From a virus: DNA of 23,774 nucleotides. A model generated the notes under the pieces. The model ran no database searches and was not told the origin of the DNA. It was given only the letters and a program-made list of their open reading frames with translations. Numbering within the stretch: the first letter of the stretch is position 1; each line of letters starts with the position of its first letter. The stretch is from positions 1 to 23,774 of the IMG/VR virus record IMGVR_UViG_3300027704_000158, one strand, 5' to 3'. The translations under genes were made by a program, and so were the position numbers. Positions 1-7,522 of the stretch are shown piece by piece.

Positions 1-1190
1 CTGCACACAGAGCATTGATACTAAGACGGTCAATGCCAGAGCTTAGAGAGCTAATAGATAAAAGTAGAGAATTATACCCTAGAGCCTTTCCGGGCTGTAA
101 GTATAAAGAAGTTGAAAAACTTTGGAGCTTCCCTAGTGGAGCCAAAGTAGAGTTCGGCTTCTTAGAGCGGGATGCCGATGTGTACAGGTATCAAGGCCAA
201 GCCTATTCTTGGATTGGTTTTGACGAGATAACTCATTTACCTACTGAGTTTGGATGGAACTATCTCGCTTCCCGCCTAAGAACGACCGATCCTGAAATTG
301 AAACCTATATGCGCTGCACAGCCAACCCCGGTGGTGTAGGTGCAACTTGGGTAAAGAAAAGATATATTGATCCTCACCCGCCCAATGAAACCTTCACAGG
401 AACAGACAGACTATCCAGAAAGTTTATTCCTGCTAGGCTAGAAGACAATCCTTACTTAGCTTACGATGGTCGCTATGAAGAAATGCTCAAGGCATTACCG
501 CCTACTCAACGTAAACAACTACTTGAGGGTAACTGGGATGTCAACGAAGGAGCAGCATTTACTGAGTTTGATCTAGATGTTCATGTCATTACCCCCTTTG
601 CCATACCTATTTCTTGGGATCGGGTAAAAGGTATTGACTATGGCTATGCCTCTGAAAGCGCCTGTATATGGGCTACTGTTGATCCGACAGACGGGACTCT
701 AATTGTTTATAGAGAATTATACCGAAAAGGCTTGACAGGCGTGGATTTAGGCGCTATAATAACACAGATGGAACTAGAAGACCCTTATTCTGTTCAAGGA
801 GTACTAGACACAGCAGCATGGGCTAAGACAGGTACAACAGGCCCAACTGTCGGAGAGTCTTTAGTACGAGCAGGACACAAGCTGCGACCAGCAGATAAGA
901 ATAGAATACAGGGCAAAATACAAATCCACGAATATTTGAAAGTTCAGCAAAGCGGTAGGCCACGATTACAAATCCTAAATACATGCCCTAACCTGATACG
1001 CGAACTACAAAGTATTCCTCTGGATAAAATAAATCCAGAAGATGTAAATACACATGCGCCAGACCACGCTTATGATGCTCTGCGCTACTTAATAATGTCT
1101 AGGCCACGAATGCAAGATGCCTTTAGTAGAATAAGGAATCTCCATATGGAACAGGCTTACACTCCCGCTGATAGCGACTTTGGCTATTAG
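1..1190 (+). CDS. terL: Phage terminase large subunit (5' end missing)
   Basis: ATP-driven DNA-packaging motor with a nuclease that cuts the genome at head filling. The reading frame is open to the left edge, so the start and the Walker A motif lie outside the window; the TTG at 15 is only the first possible internal start. Numbering from that TTG, a Walker B-like WIGFDE is at 67-71 and a CTANPGG coupling motif at 101-107. The RNase H-like nuclease follows: GIDYG with Asp208, VLD with Asp265 and DHAYDALRY with Asp354, i.e. the three-acidic-residue set typical of TerL. The protein ends with a short polar tail, TPADSDFGY. Position before the portal fits a packaging module. Recognition rests on motif order and is strong; only the N-terminal ATPase part is unseen. 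Confidence 0.95.
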   Translation, partial: AHRALILRRSMPELRELIDKSRELYPRAFPGCKYKEVEKLWSFPSGAKVEFGFLERDADVYRYQGQAYSWIGFDEITHLPTEFGWNYLASRLRTTDPEIETYMRCTANPGGVGATWVKKRYIDPHPPNETFTGTDRLSRKFIPARLEDNPYLAYDGRYEEMLKALPPTQRKQLLEGNWDVNEGAAFTEFDLDVHVITPFAIPISWDRVKGIDYGYASESACIWATVDPTDGTLIVYRELYRKGLTGVDLGAIITQMELEDPYSVQGVLDTAAWAKTGTTGPTVGESLVRAGHKLRPADKNRIQGKIQIHEYLKVQQSGRPRLQILNTCPNLIRELQSIPLDKINPEDVNTHAPDHAYDALRYLIMSRPRMQDAFSRIRNLHMEQAYTPADSDFGY

Positions 1191-1784
1191 TAAAAAGGAA
1201 AAATTATGGCCTTCTCTCAAATTGCTAGAAAAGTTATTAGAGTAACACCTGTTCTCACAACTGCTCAATATGCAGATAATGATATATTATTTGGCACAAC
1301 AGAAATACCTTTAGCAGTTAGTGGAACTGGAGAATGTTCTAAGCTAGTATCTGCTATGATTGTATCTAAAGATAGTGAAGTGTTTGATGGAGAGTTGTTT
1401 TTTGCTCAAACAAATCAAGCTGTAGGTTCTGCAAACGCTGCAAGAAATGTATCTGATGCTGATTTTGCAGCTTGTAAAGTAACTGGTACTTTAACACTTG
1501 ATGGCTCTGCTGATGACTATGTTTATGGTGGCGGCAGAATTTCTAGGTTTGATGTAAATCTAGAAGGAGCTGGTGCAACTGACGGCGACCTTATAGCTAA
1601 ATCAAGATTCCCTATTTTGTTGCAAGCAGAACCTGATAGTAGAAGTGTTTTTTGTTTTATGTTTCTTTCAGGAACAGATGTAACGCCTACTTTAGCAGTA
1701 GGTGATATAGAGCTAATTCTCGGCATAGAGTATTAGTAGTACCCGCAGCACCCCGGCTAATAGCAATTTTGCCTATTAGTAAAA
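1161..1784 (+). repeat. Imperfect 35-bp direct repeat flanking the 1206-1736 gene
   Basis: Copy A (1161-1195) covers the last codons and stop of the terminase gene plus five bases. Copy B (1750-1784) lies after the next gene. They match at 29 of 35 positions. Read in the equivalent frame, copy B encodes TPANSNFAY-stop against TPADSDFGY-stop in the terminase. Both copies can fold into a short stem ending at the TAG (ATAGC with GCTAT in A; AATAG with CTATT in B). The repeat brackets exactly one gene, which suggests duplication or insertion at the end of the terminase gene; a conserved RNA hairpin is the alternative. Confidence 0.7.
1206..1736 (+). CDS. Unidentified virion-like protein, 176 aa
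   Basis: I do not recognise this family. The ATG at 1206 follows an AAGGA box at 1195-1199. The product is acidic, rich in Gly, Ala, Ser, Thr and Val, has no signal peptide or membrane segment, and its alternating hydrophobic pattern suggests beta structure, as in small capsid decoration or head-completion proteins. It sits between terminase and portal and is bracketed by the 35-bp repeat, which marks it as a possible later insertion. A structural role is inferred from location and composition only. Confidence 0.75.
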   Translation: MAFSQIARKVIRVTPVLTTAQYADNDILFGTTEIPLAVSGTGECSKLVSAMIVSKDSEVFDGELFFAQTNQAVGSANAARNVSDADFAACKVTGTLTLDGSADDYVYGGGRISRFDVNLEGAGATDGDLIAKSRFPILLQAEPDSRSVFCFMFLSGTDVTPTLAVGDIELILGIEY

Positions 1785-1796
1785 TAATTTTATAAT
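1769..1796 (+). promoter_or_regulatory. Candidate sigma70-like promoter
   Basis: TTGCCT at 1769-1774 and a perfect TATAAT at 1791-1796 are separated by 16 bp, in an AT-rich gap upstream of the gene starting at 1815. The -10 is consensus and the -35 matches 4 of 6. In an AT-rich genome such matches arise by chance, so this is tentative. It would drive the 1815-2405 gene and, if the terminator at 2429-2459 leaks, the portal operon. Confidence 0.35.
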
Positions 1797-1814
1797 TTAA
1801 ACGAGGAAACACCC

Positions 1815-2405
1815 ATGACAGCAGTAAATATTAGAGATACAGGTCGTAACTCAGCTAAGACAGTTGATGTTCGTGATCTTGCAGATAGGATGGAAACCAC
1901 CAATCCTGATCAAGAAGTAACAACTACTAATGAAGTATCAGTAACAACAGGAACTATTGCTGTTACAGATGATACCAATACCATCGTAACAATAGCCCAG
2001 CCTGCTGGAACTGTTCTTATGAATCTAATTGCATATGCCGCTGGTAATATTGTAACGGCTGGATCAAGCGGTAACGATCTAGACATCTCTATTGGAACAG
2101 CTTCGGCAGGCGCACAACTTCTTGCAGCTACAGCACTTCTAGATGACGGTGGCGCTGCTGTAACTTGGACAGCTAATGTTCCTCTTTATATTATTGAGAA
2201 CGCACACGGTAAAGCAGCTAATCAATTTGCTACTACAGGAGTTGGCCCTAAAGGTGGCCCAGCTACTACAGAGGCAGTTGTGATTGCAGGAGCTTTGTAT
2301 AGTGCAGCCGCTAGAAATATCTTCGTTACTCTGCGACCAATTGGAGCCGACCTAGCAACTGCTGCTACAACGGTTACTTATATTGCACAGTTCCAAGAAC
2401 TTTAA
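1815..2405 (+). CDS. Unidentified virion-like protein, 196 aa
   Basis: Not recognised with certainty. The ATG at 1815 follows GAGGA at 1803-1807. The first ~45 residues are polar and charged, and the rest is Ala/Thr/Val/Gly-rich with alternating hydrophobics, suggesting a beta-sandwich. No membrane segment or catalytic motif is visible. Size, composition and position beside the portal suit a capsid decoration or minor head protein. It has its own candidate promoter upstream and a terminator downstream, so it could be expressed as a separate, abundant unit. Confidence 0.78.
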   Translation: MTAVNIRDTGRNSAKTVDVRDLADRMETTNPDQEVTTTNEVSVTTGTIAVTDDTNTIVTIAQPAGTVLMNLIAYAAGNIVTAGSSGNDLDISIGTASAGAQLLAATALLDDGGAAVTWTANVPLYIIENAHGKAANQFATTGVGPKGGPATTEAVVIAGALYSAAARNIFVTLRPIGADLATAATTVTYIAQFQEL

Positions 2406-2428
2406 TTTAGTCTAAGTATTAATTATGG

Positions 2429-2459
2429 ACGCTGCCGTGTGGTGGCGTTTATGATTTTT
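2429..2459 (+). terminator. Candidate intrinsic terminator upstream of the portal gene
   Basis: ACGCTGCC at 2429-2436 pairs with GGTGGCGT at 2441-2448 (eight pairs, two of them G-T) around a GTGT loop, followed by TTATGATTTTT. It is the only GC-rich patch in this gap. The T run is interrupted, so termination is probably partial, and read-through would feed the portal gene. Confidence 0.55.
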
Positions 2460-2470
2460 AAGGTTTAAAT

Positions 2471-4660
2471 ATGGCAGAAAAAGAAAACAGTTTAATACAG
2501 AACGCTGATGGTCTTTATTTTCAATCAGAAGAAAATGAAGAAGGTATGTCTTTAAATCTTGAAGATGACCTAAACAATAAACTAGCGGGTCTTATAGAAG
2601 ACAGATTTTCAACTGCCGAAAGAGCAAGAGATGCAGATGAAGAAAGGTGGATGACTGCCTATCACAACTATCGTGGTCTATACGCTAAGAATGTTAAATT
2701 TAGAGAATCTGAAAAATCTAGAGTCTTTGTAAAAGTAACTAAAACAAAAGTTTTAGCAGCCTTTGGTCAGTTAGTAGATGTTATATTTGGAGGCAATAAA
2801 TTTCCTATTGGTGTATCTGAAACTAGAGTACCAGAAGGCTCACCAGAAATTGCTCACTTAGATATAAATAATCCTGTACCCGGAATTGAAACCAGCCAAG
2901 AAGCGGCTGTAGAAAAAGAAATTGAAAGTCCATTTGATGTAGGGTTTGATGGTGATGGAAGAGTATTAAAAGCTGGAGCTACTTACAGCTCTAGTAAATT
3001 TGAAGGCCCACTAGATGTACAAGCAGCAGACTCCTTAATAGAAGGCCCGTCAGCTAATCCTCAAGCTCCTGAAATGAAACCTGCTCAAAAAGCAGCAAGG
3101 AGAATGGAAAAACTTATACATGATCAAATAGAAGAATCTAATGGTGCTAGTGAAATAAGAAATTCTTTATTTGAAGCAGCTCTCTTTGGAACAGGTATTG
3201 TAAAAGGCCCATTTAATTTTAATAAAACTTTAAATAGATGGACTGAAGAAGATGGAGAACGTGTATACAATCCAATAGAGGTGCGTGTACCGCGTATTGA
3301 ATTTGTAAGCATTTGGGATTTCTTTCCAGACCCTAACGCTACAAATATAAATGAATGTGAATTTGTTATACATAGACATAAATTAAATCGTTCACAATTT
3401 AGAAGCCTATCAAAGCTGCCTTATTTTAAAAAAGATCAAATACGACAGTGTTTGGAAATGGGGCCAAACTATGTAGAGAAAGATTATGAAGCTGAATTAA
3501 AAGATGATGACAGTGCATATGAAAATAGTTCAGGTAAATATGAAGTACTAGAATATTGGGGCATCATGGATGCTGAGTATGCTAGAGAAGTAGGTATGGA
3601 AATAGATGATAGTGTAGATGATTTGGACGAACTACAAATCAACGCTTGGATTTCAAATGGTAAAGTACTAAGAGCTGTAGTTAATCCTTTTGCTCCGCAT
3701 AGAATCCCTTATCATGCTTTCTCTTATGAAAAAAATCCTTACAGTTTTTTTGGTATTGGTGTTGCTGAGAACATGGATGACTCTCAGAAGATTATGAACG
3801 GTCACGCTAGAATGGCTATAGACAACTTAGCTCTATCGGGTTCACTAGTCTTTGACGTAGACGAGACTGCCCTTGTTGGTGGTCAAACAATGGAAATATT
3901 TCCGGGTAAAGTATTCCGAAGACAAGCAGGAATGCCGGGAACAGCCATCAATGGCTTAAAGTTTCCTAATACATCTACAGAAAACATGATGATGTTTGAT
4001 AAGTTCAGGCAGCTTGCAGACGAACAAACAGGCATACCAAGCTACTCACACGGACAAACTGGCGTTCAAAGCATGACAAGAACAGCTTCAGGTATGTCTA
4101 TGTTACTGGGAGCAGCATCATTGAATGTAAAGACAGTCATTAAAAATCTTGATGACTTTCTTTTAAAACCTCTAGGTGAAGCATACTTCCAATGGAACAT
4201 GCAATTCTTAGAAAGCAAGTTAGGAGTAGAAGGCGATTTAGAAGTTAAGGCTACTGGCACAGCAAGCCTGATGCAAAAAGAAGTAAGAAGCCAACGGCTA
4301 ACTACTTTCCTTCAGAGCATTCAGAATCCCGCTATTGCTCCCTTTGTTAAAATCAACAAACTTATTGGGGAGCTTGCGTACTCGCTTGATCTTGATCCTG
4401 ATGAGATACTTAACGATCCAGAAGAAGCCGCTATTATGGCTCAAATTATAGGAATGCAAAATAATGCTGGACAAACAAATGGCGAAGCGTCTATCAATCC
4501 TAACCAGCAACAAGGAAGTATGGGAGGCATTCAAGGAACACCTCAACAGCCTCCGAACCTTGGAGTTACGGGTACTGGTGACGGCAACATCGGAACCGGA
4601 GCTGTACCGCAGTCAGGGGAAGATCAATTCTCTGGAACGCCTAGAGGGGCTGAAGGATGA
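2471..4660 (+). CDS. Portal (head-tail connector) protein, 729 aa
   Basis: Forms the ring at the capsid vertex through which DNA enters and leaves. The ATG at 2471 follows AAGG at 2460-2463. Residues 40-110 contain a helical, Trp/Tyr-rich segment (ERWMTAYHNYRGLY near 58-71). An acidic, low-complexity stretch at about 120-200 looks like an insertion. The core at 200-660 includes FFGIGVAENMDDSQK and a Met/Thr-rich DEQTGIP...MTRTASGM segment typical of the portals of marine short-tailed phages. The last ~55 residues are Gly/Gln/Pro-rich and probably disordered. Its length, about that of P22-type portals, and its place between terminase and scaffold/capsid support the call. Its stop overlaps the start of the next small gene by ATGA. 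Confidence 0.9.
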   Translation: MAEKENSLIQNADGLYFQSEENEEGMSLNLEDDLNNKLAGLIEDRFSTAERARDADEERWMTAYHNYRGLYAKNVKFRESEKSRVFVKVTKTKVLAAFGQLVDVIFGGNKFPIGVSETRVPEGSPEIAHLDINNPVPGIETSQEAAVEKEIESPFDVGFDGDGRVLKAGATYSSSKFEGPLDVQAADSLIEGPSANPQAPEMKPAQKAARRMEKLIHDQIEESNGASEIRNSLFEAALFGTGIVKGPFNFNKTLNRWTEEDGERVYNPIEVRVPRIEFVSIWDFFPDPNATNINECEFVIHRHKLNRSQFRSLSKLPYFKKDQIRQCLEMGPNYVEKDYEAELKDDDSAYENSSGKYEVLEYWGIMDAEYAREVGMEIDDSVDDLDELQINAWISNGKVLRAVVNPFAPHRIPYHAFSYEKNPYSFFGIGVAENMDDSQKIMNGHARMAIDNLALSGSLVFDVDETALVGGQTMEIFPGKVFRRQAGMPGTAINGLKFPNTSTENMMMFDKFRQLADEQTGIPSYSHGQTGVQSMTRTASGMSMLLGAASLNVKTVIKNLDDFLLKPLGEAYFQWNMQFLESKLGVEGDLEVKATGTASLMQKEVRSQRLTTFLQSIQNPAIAPFVKINKLIGELAYSLDLDPDEILNDPEEAAIMAQIIGMQNNAGQTNGEASINPNQQQGSMGGIQGTPQQPPNLGVTGTGDGNIGTGAVPQSGEDQFSGTPRGAEG

Positions 4661-4800
4661 AGTTGAAGAAGCTAAAGGAAGAAGTACCTAAGTATGAAGG
4701 TAAGTTCTGGTCTTACCCCCGAAGAAAATTTGTGGGTTATGAACAGTGGATAAAGGAGGCAGATGATAGTGGCTACAAAGAAAAAATCCAAAGTAAATGA
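4657..4800 (+). CDS. Small basic protein, 47 aa
   Basis: Short ORF beginning at an ATG that overlaps the portal stop (ATGA, 4657-4660), as in translational coupling. It starts MKLKKLKEEVPKYEGKFW and is rich in Lys, Glu and aromatics. It ends inside the next gene, overlapping it by about 32 bp in another frame. Unknown function. The coupling and the otherwise empty gap between portal and next gene argue that it is real; its size keeps confidence moderate. Confidence 0.5.
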   Translation: MKLKKLKEEVPKYEGKFWSYPRRKFVGYEQWIKEADDSGYKEKIQSK

Positions 4801-4951
4801 GGCAGGTAACTATACTCAGCCTACTATGCGTAAAAGACTTTTTAATAAAATAAAATCAGGTAGTTCAGGAGGAGACGCTGGGCAATGGTCTGCTCGTAAA
4901 GCACAGATGTTAGCTAAACAATATAAAGCCGCAGGTGGTGGCTACAAATAA
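4769..4951 (+). CDS. Small basic virion-associated-type protein, 60 aa
   Basis: Lys-rich protein beginning (M)ATKKKSKVNEAGNY and ending GQWSARKAQMLAKQYKAAGG plus GYK. Small proteins of this pattern are frequent near portal and capsid genes of marine phages; function unknown. GTG at 4769 is preferred because AGGAGG at 4754-4759 lies 9 bases upstream; the alternative ATG at 4763 is only 3 bases from it. The Lys content suggests nucleic-acid contact or an internal virion role, but that is inference. Confidence 0.75.
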   Translation: MATKKKSKVNEAGNYTQPTMRKRLFNKIKSGSSGGDAGQWSARKAQMLAKQYKAAGGGYK

Positions 4952-4964
4952 AGAGGAATTAATT

Positions 4965-5123
4965 ATGCCAATGGGAAAAGGAACATACGGATCAAAAGTT
5001 GGAAGACCAGCAGAAAAGAAGAAAAAAATGATGGGTGGTAAAATGCCTAAGAAAAAAATGATGGACGGCGGTAAAATGGGTATGAAGTATTCAATGGGTG
5101 GTACAGTTACTAAACCTAATTAA
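4965..5123 (+). CDS. Small Lys/Met/Gly-rich protein with repeated GG-K-M motifs, 52 aa
   Basis: The ATG at 4965 follows AGAGGA at 4952-4957. The protein is low-complexity: MMGGKM at 25-30 region, then MMDGGKM and SMGGTV, each preceded by lysines. A longer in-frame start at 4935 would overlap the previous gene and lacks its own ribosome binding site. The same GG-[KS]-M motif recurs in the 335-aa protein downstream, which suggests a shared partner or processing signal. Function unknown. Confidence 0.75.
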   Translation: MPMGKGTYGSKVGRPAEKKKKMMGGKMPKKKMMDGGKMGMKYSMGGTVTKPN

Positions 5124-5125
5124 TC

Positions 5126-5371
5126 ATGGCTTTAAAAAAATCACAGAAAAGTTTAAAGGCTTGGACAAAGCAAAAGTGGACAACCAAGTCTGGTAAGCCT
5201 AGTGCTAAAACAGGCGAAAGGTATTTGCCAGAAAAAGCAATAGCTTCTCTATCTAATAGTGAGTATGCAGCCACAACTAAAAAGAAAAGAGAAGATACTA
5301 AAAAAGGTAAGCAACATTCTAAGCAACCTAAAAAAGTAGCTAAGAAAACTAAACCTTACAGGAATGCATAA
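5126..5371 (+). CDS. Small highly basic protein, 81 aa
   Basis: Starts two bases after the previous stop. It reads MALKKSQKSLKAWTKQKW followed by a TGERYLPEKAI segment and a very Lys-rich tail. I recognise the pattern as a small conserved protein found in many marine phages and some other large viruses, without an established function. No membrane segment is present. The high charge suggests binding to packaged DNA or RNA; this is inference. No clear ribosome binding site, so it is probably translated by coupling. Confidence 0.8.
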   Translation: MALKKSQKSLKAWTKQKWTTKSGKPSAKTGERYLPEKAIASLSNSEYAATTKKKREDTKKGKQHSKQPKKVAKKTKPYRNA

Positions 5372-5372
5372 T

Positions 5373-5537
5373 ATGAAAGGCGTTAAACATTACAAAAGAA
5401 ATGGAACTTTGTTTACAGGTAATTCACACAAGATGGCTGACGGTACTTTGCACACTGGAAAAAGTCATACTAAAACTAGTGTAAAGTTATTTCATTTAAA
5501 AGACTTGTCTGCTACGGCAAAAAAGAAAGCTAAATAA
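5373..5537 (+). CDS. Small basic His/Lys-rich protein, 54 aa
   Basis: Begins at the ATG one base after the preceding TAA and ends at TAA 5535-5537. It contains two similar segments, NGTLFTGNSHKM and DGTLHTGKSHTK, a short internal duplication of a G-T-L-[FH]-T-G-[NK]-S-H pattern, then LFHLKDLSATAKKKAK. It fills what would otherwise be a 180-base gap, in the same style as its neighbours. Function unknown; likely a virion accessory protein. Confidence 0.7.
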   Translation: MKGVKHYKRNGTLFTGNSHKMADGTLHTGKSHTKTSVKLFHLKDLSATAKKKAK

Positions 5538-5550
5538 AAGGTAGTAAATA

Positions 5551-6558
5551 ATGGATAAACCAAATCGCGAAGAAAAAATGATGGGTGGTTCTATGCTATC
5601 TACTCCTGAAAGAGAAATGTATGGAAAAGGATCGTTAGTAAAAAAACTTATAGCAATTCTTAAACCACTTAAAGCAGGCCAAAAACAAAGTCAAGCTGGT
5701 ACTAGAGGGCAAGCAGTCCATAATAAAGATGTAGCAACAGGAATTGTTGTTGCTGGGGGTTTAGGTTATCTTGCTAATTCAGATGAGGGTATGGCACTTT
5801 TAGAAGCTGCTGATGCTGGCGAAATAGATGCTGAAATAAAAGAACCGGATGAAAGAATTAACCCTAACGATTTTCCTACTTATCAAAAAAATACTGATTC
5901 TGCTTCTGCTTTTCAAAATGCTTTTGGAGAAGCTAGAGAAGCAAGAGCAGATACTTTTGAATTTGAAGGTAGAACATATTTAGCAGATTTACCTGTTACT
6001 AAAAAAGCTGAAGGTGGCTCTATGAAAAGAGATGCTTATCAAGAAGGTGGCTCTATGTTAGTACCTCCTGAAATGACAGATATGCCAGTAGATACATACC
6101 CAAATATACCGCCAGAAGAAATGGCAGCAGTAGAAGCTTCACAACTTCCAGATGCAGAAGTGGAAGATAATTATATAGATTTTGTAATGACTGAAGCTTT
6201 AGAACAAGAAGAGCAATCTTATTTAATGAATGCTTTAGAGTCTGATCCACAACTTAGTATGATATTTGATAAGGTTGTTGATACAGCAGCAGAATTTTCG
6301 GGAGACGGGCCAGTTGACGGCCCCGGAGATGGTACTTCAGATTCAATACCTGCTAGATTATCTGCAGGTGAATTTGTAGTCACTAAAAAAGCCACTGATC
6401 AAATAGGTGCGGGGTCGCTTCAAAGTATGATGGACGAAGCTGAACGTGCCTATGATGGTGGTTTAATGAAGAAAAACAAAGCAGATGAAGAAGATAATAT
6501 AAAAGAATCAATGTTATCTTCTAATCAAATGCCGAGTTTAAATATAAGTAAACGATAA
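5551..6558 (+). CDS. Acidic virion-associated protein with GG-S-M motifs, 335 aa
   Basis: The ATG at 5551 follows AAAGG at 5538-5542. The N-terminus carries MMGGSM, as in the 52-aa neighbour; two more motifs, AEGGSM and QEGGSM, occur near residues 153-168, and DGGLM near 306. A short Gly/Ala-rich hydrophobic patch near 65-78 (GIVVAGGLGYLA) could be a weak membrane or packing segment. Residues ~255-290 contain PGDGTSDSIPARLSAGEFVV, a pattern I associate with various marine phage structural proteins. The middle is strongly acidic. It lies just before the scaffold. A minor head or scaffold-associated role is plausible but not shown. Confidence 0.75.
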   Translation: MDKPNREEKMMGGSMLSTPEREMYGKGSLVKKLIAILKPLKAGQKQSQAGTRGQAVHNKDVATGIVVAGGLGYLANSDEGMALLEAADAGEIDAEIKEPDERINPNDFPTYQKNTDSASAFQNAFGEAREARADTFEFEGRTYLADLPVTKKAEGGSMKRDAYQEGGSMLVPPEMTDMPVDTYPNIPPEEMAAVEASQLPDAEVEDNYIDFVMTEALEQEEQSYLMNALESDPQLSMIFDKVVDTAAEFSGDGPVDGPGDGTSDSIPARLSAGEFVVTKKATDQIGAGSLQSMMDEAERAYDGGLMKKNKADEEDNIKESMLSSNQMPSLNISKR

Positions 6559-6652
6559 CGGCGACCTTGACGTAAAAGCCCCGTACTGAATTATTTGCAA
6601 GTAATTTATTGTTATGGCTACCTTTTAAACAACAAGCCCCGTGGAGAAAAGT

Positions 6653-7495
6653 ATGGCTGATCAACAAATGGAAGAACAAGTACCTAACCTTTATAACGCA
6701 AAGAAAAGTTGGCACACACCAGATAAACCATCAAAAGGTGACGCAGATGGTTTGTTTTATGAAACCCAACAATCAGTGCAGGCCACTTCTACTGATGAAG
6801 AATCAGATGGAACCCCTGACACTAAGCCTAAAGGTGCAAATTATAAAAAAAGATATGACGATTTAAAAAAGCATTATGACCAAAGAGTTTCTCAATTCAA
6901 ACAAAAGGAACAAGAACTTTTAGCAGACGCAGCCTCTAAAGCTCCTGCATATAAAGCTCCAAAGTCTTTAGAAGAATTAGAGAAGTTCAAGGCATCAAAT
7001 CCAGATTTGTATGAAACTGTAGAATCTGTCGCTCATATGCAAAGTGAAAGTCAAACTCAAGAGTTACGCGAACAACTATCGGTTATCCAACAGCGTGAAA
7101 CTGATCTCTTAAAACGAGAAGCGGAGTCCGAACTCAAGAGAAAGCATCCTGATTTTGAAGATATAAGGGGTGATGATGATTTTCACAACTGGGCGAAAGA
7201 ACAACCAGAAGCAATACAACAGTGGGTTTATGCTAATAATAATGATGCTAGTTTAGCTAGTCGTGCTATTGATCTTTATAAAATGGAAAAGGGTGCTAAT
7301 CAGCCGAAACAACAAAAGTCTAGACAGAAAGAAGCTGGCAACGCCGCTGATATGGTGTCAACCAAAACAACGGCTGTAGATGCTAAAGCTCCTAAAATCT
7401 GGACACAACGGGAAATCCAGAGGATGTCTCTCAATGATTTTGATAAATACTCAGACGAGATTAATCAAGCATTAGAAGAGGGCAGAATCCGGTAA
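6653..7495 (+). CDS. Capsid assembly scaffolding protein, 280 aa
   Basis: Transient internal protein that guides procapsid assembly. Polar and charged throughout, with a strongly helical Lys/Glu/Gln-rich middle (NYKKRYDDLKKHYDQRVSQF, then EQELL and a second coiled-coil-like part at 115-160) and a basic segment before a C-terminal helix. This composition directly upstream of the capsid gene is typical of podovirus scaffolds. ATG 6653 is chosen because GGAG at 6643-6646 lies 6 bases upstream; the in-frame GTG at 6641 would contain that site. The 94-base gap before it has an AT-rich stem (6589-6606) and a 9-bp repeat, AAGCCCCGT (6576-6584, 6634-6642), and no clear promoter. Confidence 0.85.
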   Translation: MADQQMEEQVPNLYNAKKSWHTPDKPSKGDADGLFYETQQSVQATSTDEESDGTPDTKPKGANYKKRYDDLKKHYDQRVSQFKQKEQELLADAASKAPAYKAPKSLEELEKFKASNPDLYETVESVAHMQSESQTQELREQLSVIQQRETDLLKREAESELKRKHPDFEDIRGDDDFHNWAKEQPEAIQQWVYANNNDASLASRAIDLYKMEKGANQPKQQKSRQKEAGNAADMVSTKTTAVDAKAPKIWTQREIQRMSLNDFDKYSDEINQALEEGRIR

Positions 7496-7522
7496 AATTG
7501 TTTTTTATTTGGAGATATAATC

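Noticed and set aside
4464-4691. 75-aa + strand open frame overlapping the portal 3' end
   Set aside because: Mostly inside the portal gene, no ribosome binding site, no recognisable protein pattern.
6641-6652. GTG at 6641 as start of the scaffold gene
   Set aside because: It contains the GGAG box that serves ATG 6653 and has no ribosome binding site of its own.
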